Positions 42,600 to 50,850 of a stretch of 50,850 nucleotides of DNA are shown here, in pieces; within the stretch, counting starts at the first letter, position 1, and each line of letters starts with the position of its first letter. The translations under genes and the position numbers were made by a program. Origin of the DNA: Chara braunii (taxonomy: Eukaryota > Streptophyta > Charophyceae > Charales > Characeae); assembly GCA_003427395.1 (NCBI GenBank), contig BFEA01000580.1, positions 525,763-576,612 on the forward strand, written 5' to 3'. Below the pieces are notes generated by a model that worked only from the letters and a program-made list of their open reading frames with translations, was not told where the DNA came from and did not search any database.

Positions 42600-42700
42600 A
42601 TCCTTTAAGTATTGGCTGGGACCTTCCCTGGTCCTTGAACAGGCCGGCCGCCCGGGCAACCAAGTTTACATGGGCGGCCTGGCCGGTAGCCCATAAATTT
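42600..42700 (+). repeat. GC-core repeat copy (GCTGGGACCTT type)
   Basis: TTGGCTGGGACCTTCCCTGG, GGCCGGCCGCCCGGGCAA, GGGCGGCCTGGCCGGTAGCC. Upstream, ATACAAGCCATGATAGGCC occurs twice (about 42447 and 42528), a short direct repeat. 42701-43970 shows no recognisable gene. Confidence 0.75.
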
Positions 42701-43949
42701 AAGCTATATCATGCCTCGACAATAATGATAGTGAGCGACAAAATTGAAATCACACCAGCACTGCAAAGCATCTTACATTCAATCATTCGGCTGACACGAA
42801 AAACATACATTCAAAATGAGAAGGGAGGAGAGCAAAAGAAAGAAAGAGAAATGGCGAGAAGGAAGGAGAATAGTCCAAACTCAGACTTGAGGCTCAGATT
42901 CGGAAGCATTAACTAGTCTCTCTCCGGGATCCTTAGACAAGAACATGCCAAACCATATTCCAACACTCTGACACAGACAGTCTGTCATGTCACGCCCACA
43001 AATTACCGAAGTCATCACCGCTCTTAACCCGATTACACAAGCCAAGTTCGCCTGTCCCCCGCATTCCGTCGCTGTGACATGTCAACCCCACACAATCGCA
43101 GCCAGCTTGTCAGGCCTTTTCAACCTGCTCACTCACCTCGCACCAACCAAATCCTTACACTCAGCTAGCAGACCCTCCTTATCGTGCTAACTTGCAAGTT
43201 AGATTAGAGAGAGAAAACTGTGCTTCCTAAATTTATTGTTGGGGGGTGCATGCCCGACAAAAAACGGGATAAAGTGAGAGGGAGTAGAAGAAGAAGGGAT
43301 TGGGAAGTGCCTATGAGTTGCATGCGTGGACCAGGGTGTGGGGAACTCAGCCGGTCTCCATGCGCCGATCCCAGATGCATCGTCTTGGCCGATGAGAATT
43401 AAGGCTGGGGGAAGAAGGCGGGAGAGAAGATGTGAAGGCCAGGGTAGGATGCACGAGCACCAAGAAGAAATAGTTACGATCACGGTTCAAGAAGGCAGAA
43501 GGAAGGCGAAGACAATTGGAAACCGCAAGCACAGCGAGCAAAATCAAGGCGTGAGGGAGGAAATGCGCATGAAGGACAGCACGTGTGGGAAGAGGGCAAG
43601 GTTCGCGCCAAAACCAAAAGCGGGAAGCCTAAATCTTGAAGCTAGTTAAAAGTCCTAATTAACAAAAAATTCTGAAAAAGAAATCCTAACTATATGTGCG
43701 TATTAATGTGTGGATCACCACCACACTATAAGATTCAAATGCTGCTTCGTCGAACTTGCCGGGCAAAAAGTCCTAACCGAAATACTACCCTTGGCGCACG
43801 TACAACTTGTCAAGAAAAAGACAAAATGAAAGGTCAGCCACATCATCCAGTTCCTGCGCTCACTAAGGTGCGTCCTAATTGCAAAATTATACAAAAAGAA
43901 AGACATCCCAGCTGTGAGTTGCATACTTAACCTTCTGATAATAGTACAA

Positions 43950-44190
43950 AGCTAACACTGCCCAGTGGACCCGTGTCGCTAATGATGAGCAGTGGCTTTT
44001 CTTCACGACCGTGCCGCTCTGATCAGCGTGAGCGCTGGCTTTTCTTCACGACCGTGCCGCTCTGATCAGCGTGAGCGCTAACACTGCCCAGTGGACCTGA
44101 GTACTAAGCCTCACAATGATGAGCAGTGGCTTTTCTTCACGACCGTGCCGCTCTGATCAGCGTGAGCGCTAACACTGCCCAGTGGACCCG
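43950..44190. repeat. Interleaved tandem repeats (45-bp unit)
   Basis: GGCTTTTCTTCACGACCGTG plus CCGCTCTGATCAGCGTGAGC occurs three times (about 43994, 44036, 44128) and GCTAACACTGCCCAGTGGAC three times (about 43950, 44077, 44168). The arrangement implies unequal duplication of a larger unit of about 90-130 bp. Confidence 0.9.
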
Positions 44191-44995
44191 ACTTCTCGTG
44201 GCAAGGCGTGAAGCACCACGCACGGGCGCCGCCACCATTTTTGGAACTTCGAACGCGTTGCTGCGGGGGTAGAACGACCTTGAGCCACGTCACGCCACGC
44301 CCTACGGCGTGGCTCAGGCGAGAGAGAGAGGGAGGGGAGCACGAAGGGGTAGGAGACAGGGGGAAAAGATTAGGGGAGAGAATTGTCTTGACGCAGGCGA
44401 CAAGAGTGGAAAGGGGGGACAATGAGTAAGAATGATGATATAAGGGGGGGGGAAAAAAAAGGGCGAGAAAAGGAAGGGAAAGGACAAGAAAGACAAGGAA
44501 AGCTAAGAAGAGGAAGGGACAGAAAGCTCTCGTGGAAGGAGAATTCCTTATGAAGAAAATGTAAGGGCTCCACTAACGACAGGGGAAGCCGAGAGGTAAG
44601 ATCGTTCCTTTAACTCACTCTGGTCTCGTCTACTTGAAGACAAGAGGTCAAGAAGGAGAACAACAGGCGTTCCGAAGTGAAAACGACAAATCGAAGAAGT
44701 GTCAACATTCCCCCGCCTTACGAAGAGCGTCAGTTTCAAGAAGAGTAGGGACATAGGTTTCAAGGAAACCTTTCTGAAATTTGAAGTGGACGGCGTAGAA
44801 ATTCACGGAGTCATTATTATTCAGCAAAGTCTCTATTATTAGTAATAGAAAGTGGGGAGATCTACGTACCGGAACGCTCGCCATTATTGCTCGATTTCTG
44901 CCGCATTTTGTGCCATTTATTCAACTTTAGTACATCCCGTTCTAACAGTAAACAAAACAAGGGAAGAGGCCAGCCCCACTTTTATATCGGTCAAT

Positions 44996-45835
44996 CGCTC
45001 CATTATAACGAGTAGAGGGCAACTCAATTCGGAACGTAGGCAGTTTGGACGATAGTGCGGTGGCGCAATTTTCTCAATGCACTCAATCACATTACACAAT
45101 TTACTTTCACTCTGTTTCAATTACTGTTTGACTGCAACCATCCGGAAGGGAGAGTCTGGATGTATGTAGACATTGTAGAGACTATAGCAGTCTACCACGT
45201 TCGAGGTGAATCCATCCCTATTTAGATCAGTGATTCATTGACCACTCACCTTCACCTTCTAAGTGGGTTCCAAACCCAATAGGGAAAGCAGATAGCACAA
45301 TTTCCCATTACGCTCAAATTTGCATTGCTTGTTTCATCATTGCTTTTGCCTTTCCAAGGCTGCGCCCATAATTTATTCTCTCCTTCTTACACGACGACCT
45401 AGAATCCAGGACCAGTTTATCGCTCCATTATAACGAGTAGAGGGCAACTCAATTTGGAACGTAGACAGTTTGGACGATAGTGCTGTGGCACAATTTTCTC
45501 AATGCACCCAATCACATTACACAATTCACTTTCACTCTCTTTCAAATGCTGCTTGAGTGCAACCATCCGGAAGGGAGAGTCCGGATGTTTGTAGAGGCTA
45601 TAGCAGCCTACCACATTCGAGGTGAATCCATCCCTATTTAGATCAGTGATTCATTGGCCACTCACCTTCTAAGTGAGTAGGAGCAAACCCAATAGGGAAA
45701 GCAGATAGCAGAATTTACCATCATGCTCAAATTTGCATTTGCTTGTTTCATCATTGCTTTGCCTTTCCAAAGACCTGCGCCCAGAATTCATGCTCTCCAT
45801 TGTACACGACGACCTAGAATCCAGGACCAGTTTAT
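44996..45835. repeat. Tandem duplication with 425-bp period
   Basis: Copy 1 (44996-45420) and copy 2 (45421-45835) both begin CGCTCCATTATAACGAGTAG and end CTAGAATCCAGGACCAGTTT. They differ by scattered substitutions and small gaps, including GACATTGTAGA present only in copy 1. Nothing coding is evident. Confidence 0.93.
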
Positions 45836-46156
45836 GTGAAAAAAGTTTGAGCGGCGACCACCCCACCATCATTCCCAACATAACTACCCACCCAAACCAC
45901 TGTCGAATCCCAGAGCATACCACCATTCTCCACGACCTGCCATCCAGCTGCGGCCCAATTTCACCGCGCCACCTGGATCTCTCACGATACGCACAGCCCC
46001 TCACCCTACTACCACCCCCATTGGATAAAGCAGGAGGGCACACAATGCCTCACCTCTCTGCAAGTATACCGCCTACAAGGAAACAAGATTTTAGCATATC
46101 CCCACAACTCAAGGTGGCCCCACCCTACTCTGGACCGCATAACCCAGCACTCAAAT

Positions 46157-46336
46157 ATGGCGCAACCGTACATCCAAGCAGCAAGGAGAGCTCTCTCCCA
46201 GCAAGATAAGGCTCAACCGGAGTCGTCCTCAGAAGCCAATCCTACAGCCTCCCAGACGAGCAGCCCTTCACAAGCAGCATCCAAAACACGGGGACAAAAA
46301 GCAGTAGAACTTTTGATGAGTAAAACAGAAATATAA
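46157..46336 (+). other. Short reading frame, possibly the start of a LINE ORF1
   Basis: A 59-codon frame beginning MAQPYIQAARRALSQQ and rich in Q, S and T, ending TAA at 46334-46336. It resembles the low-complexity N-termini of LINE ORF1/gag-like proteins and lies 1.3 kb upstream of a real ORF1 relic, but I do not recognise it. 46340-47600 includes a GAA run at about 46935-46966 and GC-rich sequence with no gene seen. Confidence 0.25.
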
Positions 46337-47649
46337 AAGCAGAAGTCGTCAAAACGAAGGAAATAATCAAACACACAGCAGGAGAGGAGGCTGAAGTAGA
46401 AATCTGGGAATATCCTCGGCTACAGCCGCAGTCATTGAACGAACTGTACGAGAGACACGCTGTTGCATACTAGTGAAAGTGAACAGAAGTATGATGCAGA
46501 ATCTAGAACCGACCATTACAAAGAGCAATATAATGCAGCGGAAGACTTGAAAACATGGATCTGTCTCACATCCGACTCGGACTATACACAGGCTCACACA
46601 CATGCATTCATCGGGTGAGAAGGCCTGGCGCTCAAACATAGAAGATGCGCCAGGGCCTGTACACAACACACACGGACGAATGTAGGGGGAAGAGACGAAA
46701 GGAGGAGGAGGAGATGGCGCCACCACAAAGTCCCCAAAAAAGTAATCCAAAATGTCGGAGATACAGAATTCTCGGAATGTCGAAGTTACAGAATCTCGAA
46801 ATGCCATTGGTAACAGATCTCCAAACCGTCCTCCCGACATCCTACTCTGCAAATAGTCTCAGTCTTGATGTCACCGATATCTCACCATCGATCCCTGTCC
46901 CATAGTAACCGAGAAAGTGAAAGGTTAGGAGGAGGAGAAGAAGAAGAAGAAGAAGAAGAAGAAGAACCGAGAGGGGCAGAGGAGAAGGTGGAGATTGAGA
47001 GGTGGGGCGGAGGAAGATCCTCCTGCCCTGATCCAGTGTCCAGGCACCAACCTGTAGGTGCAAGATGCCGCCTTGGAGCTGTTGAAGACTCGCCCTTGCT
47101 GCTGGTTTTATGGCGCTCACAGGTAAGTGCCAGGTAAGTCGCTACTCTCTCTCTCTCTCGCCTCTACAGCTAGCGCTAAACCCAGCGCGGCTGCCTGGAG
47201 CTGCGCTAACCAAAATAGCGCAGCGCTGCATCCTCAATGCCGCGCCTCCGAGTCTGTGTTGAACAGACCGCTGGCTGGTCCTAAGTACCGGCGGTGGCCT
47301 GTTCGACCTGGCTGCTGGTGAAGCCGCGCCGTGATCTGTACCGTTCCGGTTGATCGGCGGTTCAGATCAGACCCGCGGGAAGTGGCAACCTCAATCCTCG
47401 GCCGCCAGGCTCAAACGAAAAACCGTTTGGGCCGGTGTCCCGTTCAGGGCCTGCAGGTGCAGGCCTGGGTCTACAACCGGTTTGCTGGGGCCTACCGTCG
47501 GCCTTTCCAAAGGTCCAGCCTTTAACCCAGGCTGGACTGGCCCGGCATGGCCACGGTCTGGGATACCCCCCTAGACCTAGCCGTCGGGCCTAATAGGGCC
47601 CGTGTGGAATCCAGTATGTAACACACGCAGTTGTTTTCAATTTCACCAA

Positions 47650-49852
47650 CAAGAACAGGGATTTACAGCTGAAGGAGAAGAGAAAGTGGGTACAAGACAG
47701 GTTGATGGACCTGGAAAGCGTCCCAGGAATGGAACCGGACGTGTGGTGGCACAAGCGAGGAAAATACACTGTCATGATCTTGTGTGTGGATCCCTCGTAT
47801 GCCCAGATTCTAGTCTCATTGTGTTCACTGAAGTGCGAAGGATCAATTGTGACGATCCAACCATGGAAACCACCCAGACAGCCGCAGGCCGAGGAGTCCA
47901 GGCATCGCCAGACGATGCTCAGGAACCACTTCTGGGTGCAGTTTGACAACCTATCAGAAGGAATGCACAGCTTCTTACAAAAAAGGTTGCAGGAGGAATA
48001 CCCCAACAGCCCAATCATAGATTGGCAACCAGCAAACCCCGACTTCATGGCTCTGAACCATGGCGCCCGAGTGGCGTGTCTAAAGGTATCATCAGGCACG
48101 CCCCTGAAATTCCCGGATGTCTGGATCTTCAGAAAAAAGAGGAAAAATTGAGCGTGTTCATTTCCACAAAAACTAACCCCTGCTGCTTCAAATGCAGGAA
48201 CAAGGGGCATCACGGAATGCACTGCCCGCTCGCAGGGGAAATCGGAAAGGAGGTCATACTCAAACAGTCAATTCTGGTTGAGTGTGACATCAAGCCAGGA
48301 GTATGGTATATTAACGAAGCACGATACAGAGGTTTGAAATTCGATGACAATCTGGAGAACCCAAAATGGATCTGGGTACTCCAGGGTGAACCCAAATTCA
48401 AGCCAGATATCTACCCCCCCTACGACAGCAGATGGAGGAATGGCAGGAGCTAAACGAATGGAAGATAAGAACACTGGCTTTCTGACAGAACAAATAATCA
48501 ACGAAAAATTGCCGAAAATGGTTTGTTGGATGGAAAGCAAAGATTACTAGATTAGAAACCATTAACGAATTGCACACGATAGACCGAAACGCCGAATGCG
48601 CCTATCTGGAGAACCAGAGAGCAAGAACAGCACCGGAATATCAACAGGACTCGACCTGTTCAACCCCAAAGTCGTTACTTCCAGTACACAGATCAGGGCC
48701 AGTCTACAGATCGATGGATCCCTGAAACGCAAACCAGAGGATTCAGAAAGCGAATTGGCACAATCAGCAGCGGGTAAGAGGAAGCAGAGGGCAGTGGGTC
48801 TGGCCAATGCTCTGTCCAAGCACATGGATGTAGAGGACAGCGAGCAAAGAGGACAGGCTAGTATCTCTCAGGGAGGGTCAGCATACAGGCAAGGAGGGAA
48901 ACCTCAGACAGACATGGAGAAAGACCCCTCCCAGCGAACAGAGAAGGGAGAGGACATGCATTGCTCTCACCGGTGGCCCAGCCTAGCACTCAGGACAGCA
49001 AGGAAGGGGCACAAAGAGAACAAGAACAGGAAGAGACTCAGCTCACTCAATTGCAGAATTGCAGGATTCAGATGAGAGAGACTCTGAGAGTCTGAGGAGG
49101 ACTCAGACGAGGATTTGGATGAGGAAGACAAGGATGAAGAGGATTTGATATAGGGGAGGATGAAGAAGACCAAGGGCTGGACACGGAATCCCTAGACTAT
49201 GTACAGCAGTACATTTGTTGGCTGGAATTGGAGAGAACGGTGGAGCTTGAGGTAAGGCTGGCACATCACAAGCACCTTCGCAACCTTAGATCGGCAACTA
49301 AGAGAGAGGAAGACATAACCATGGAGAACAGATTTGAAATCCTCAGAAAGGAAAGAGCAATTAACGAGGTCTGTGCAGCACAGTATGGCATGAAGACAAG
49401 AGTGGAAAAGAACAAGATTAAAGTGGATCAAAGAAGCTATGAACGAAGATTCAACTGGCCCAAATCATACGCAGAACAAAGCGCGGACGAAAGAACCAAG
49501 AAGCAAGAAGCAAAAGATCCAAACCAACCAAAACCCCACAGGGAAGGAAGAGCAGGACTCAGACCCAACACCACAGGGGACAGACCCAGTGGAGGATCTC
49601 AGAAGACAAGCAGCAATCTTGGCGGCTCAGGGGATTGTTCTGAGGGATCAGAACAGGGAGCTGAATGAGAACTGTTCAATGTTTCAAGATGTGGCTGGAG
49701 GAGTGCACAAAGAAACAGAAGCCGCAGCCAGGCTGGATGCACACAACAGCTCCAGACGGCGAACAGTGATACCATACCGCTTGAACAGCACCTTTGAGAC
49801 ATGGGAGAGCATATTACAGATCCCACTCCCTGATGTCAGAGTTGATCCTTGA
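47650..49852 (+). pseudogene. LINE ORF1 relic (RNA-binding, CCHC knuckle), no ORF2 following
   Basis: The N-terminal part (47650-48150) reads KRKWVQDRLMDLE, YTVMILCVDPSYAQI, NHFWVQFDNLSEGMHSFLQK, WIFRKKRKN, similar in layout to the DUF4283-like domain of plant LINE ORF1. A frame change at an A-rich site near 48140 leads to NPCCFKCRNKGHHGMHCP, a CX2CX4HX4C zinc knuckle (about 48178-48232). Then follow a charged, low-complexity region (48596-49075), an acidic run ending in a stop near 49153, and QGLDTESLDYVQQYICWLEL ... ENRFEILRKE (49170-49360) in another frame. The end is LPDVRVDP with a stop at 49852. ORF1 proteins coat LINE RNA. Three or more frameshifts make it non-functional, and intron sequence rather than an endonuclease follows. 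Confidence 0.75.
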
Positions 49853-50379
49853 CTACTTGGGATAATGTCAGCTGTTTCACCTGTAGTGACCCAGGGCATT
49901 CACCACCCCTGAACTGACATCAATCATTCAATTCCTTTGAACTGGCGGGAACTTCAGGCGTGAAAGACTCACTCACAAGGAATTCTCAATCAGCGTCGAG
50001 GCAGATCACAATATGGTACCGAAAAACAAAGAATTTGAACTTGGAAATCTGAACCTTAACGCCAGTGTTCTCGAGTTTCAAGTTTGAAGTAGTAAGCTTG
50101 AAGTCAAATTCTCGACCTGGGAGCTCTGAATAGGGGAAAAAAGGCAGGTCTAGGATATTTGGGCAGGGATCACTCACCTGTAGTAAGTTCTTGGACATGA
50201 TGTTGAGTGATTCAGCAAGAATCCACGAGATGGTTTGGGTTTTCAGTCTTTTGACATGGATAAAAAGATGGATTTTGTTCATGAAAAAGTATCCTTTCAG
50301 ATATCAATATGGGTTACTAACATGTCTCTTCCCATTATGTCTGTCTTGGATCATTATGTTGATGTTGAAATGGCCCCAG

Positions 50380-50442
50380 CATGAAGGAGGTGCAAGTTAT
50401 AAATGTGACGGCAACTTTTGTTCGAGAAATGCAAATGATAGT
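50380..50442 (+). CDS. PA14-domain protein, exon 5 of 5 seen (module after PA14)
   Basis: A 63-bp exon between a CCCCAG acceptor and a consensus donor GTAAGT (50443). Its first base completes the Ser codon left by the exon at 16172 (GAT AG|C), then reads MKEVQVINVTATFVREMQMI and ends in phase 2. The pattern 'EVQ.I.V.AT...E.Q.I' is typical of the segment linking PA14 to the repeated beta-sandwich modules in fibrocystin-like and algal PA14 proteins. The protein continues downstream of the window. The acceptor is weak, so the exact start carries some doubt. Confidence 0.65.
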
Positions 50443-50766
50443 GTAAGTCCTGAGTCCCTTCGCTGATGCGGAACATTTATTTCCTTCATTTCCAGATGGT
50501 TCCTGAATGACTGATCCTCATGATCGCTTTAACTTTAACACAGCTGCTTTTAATCCAGGGGTCACAATGGTTGATTTTTCCCTATGGAAGCCAAATGCCT
50601 GCAAGGGTCAGACAGATGGCTCACTTTGCCACACCTAAAATAACATGACCACTGACCGGTCAATTTTGGATCATGAGCAAATTGGACTTAATGCTGATCC
50701 GTGAACGGCACAAAACGCGAAACCAACTTGAAAAACGAGATCTTCATCAAATTTTTGGATTCGCTG

Positions 50767-50850
<84 letters not shown>
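50443..50850 (+). other. Start of intron 5 of the PA14 gene
   Basis: Begins with GTAAGT. No further exon is seen before the terminal microsatellite. Confidence 0.55.
50768..50850. repeat. (TC)n microsatellite at the window edge
   Basis: Pure TC repeat to the last base, complementary to the AG repeat at base 1. Confidence 0.97.

Larger units (their letters stand above)
16363..50379 (+). other. Intron 4 of the PA14 gene (34,017 bp)
   Basis: Runs from GTAAGC to a GGCCCCAG acceptor with a weak pyrimidine tract. The exons on either side join in frame and in domain order. It is filled with LINEs, SINEs, hAT-like elements, U6 copies and tandem repeats described separately. An additional small exon inside it cannot be excluded, because a symmetric exon would also keep the frame. 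Stretches 34180-34860, 42700-43980 and 44200-44990 hold no gene that I recognise. Confidence 0.6.

Overview
This is nuclear DNA from a large, repeat-rich, intron-rich eukaryote. Nothing in it looks prokaryotic. The retroelements are plant-type LINEs (a zf-RVT zinc-binding domain after the reverse transcriptase, and a separate ORF1 with a CCHC knuckle), which points to the green lineage. The host gene encodes a PA14 beta-barrel module of the fibrocystin-like/algal kind. Together these suggest a streptophyte alga with a bloated genome, for example a charophyte. That placement is inference.

Host gene. The whole window appears to lie inside one + strand gene. Five short exons (318-494, 4532-4600, 9201-9267, 16172-16362, 50380-50442) have GT/AG borders and compatible phases, and they read as one PA14 domain followed by the start of the next module. 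The introns between them are about 4.0, 4.6, 6.9 and 34.0 kb. The 5' and 3' parts of the gene lie outside the window.

Intron contents. Introns 1-3 hold AG microsatellites, minisatellites, a LINE reverse-transcriptase relic (5.5-6.7 kb), a U6 snRNA pseudogene (8.9 kb), LINE 3' ends (14.6-16.0 kb) and unassigned sequence. Intron 4 (16.4-50.4 kb) is a transposon graveyard. It has a broken LINE (16.4-18.8 kb), a dispersed GC-core repeat, two copies of a tRNA-derived SINE (19.0 and 36.1 kb), a second U6 copy (20.6 kb), and three hAT-like DNA elements with 8-bp target duplications (20.7-21.6, 26.1-27.3, 35.3-35.8 kb). It also has a nearly complete LINE ORF2 (27.8-32.6 kb), a further LINE fragment (33.4-33.7 kb), large direct and tandem repeats (39-46 kb) and a LINE ORF1 without an ORF2 (47.6-49.9 kb). 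Every recognisable LINE fragment lies on the + strand, the same sense as the host gene.

Assembly notes. A 38-bp back-to-back pair of Tn5 mosaic ends (32768-32805) is a library-preparation artefact. Runs of N at 23893-23957 and 37528-37631 and a single N at 2528 lie inside tandem repeats. Both ends of the window are pure AG/TC repeat.
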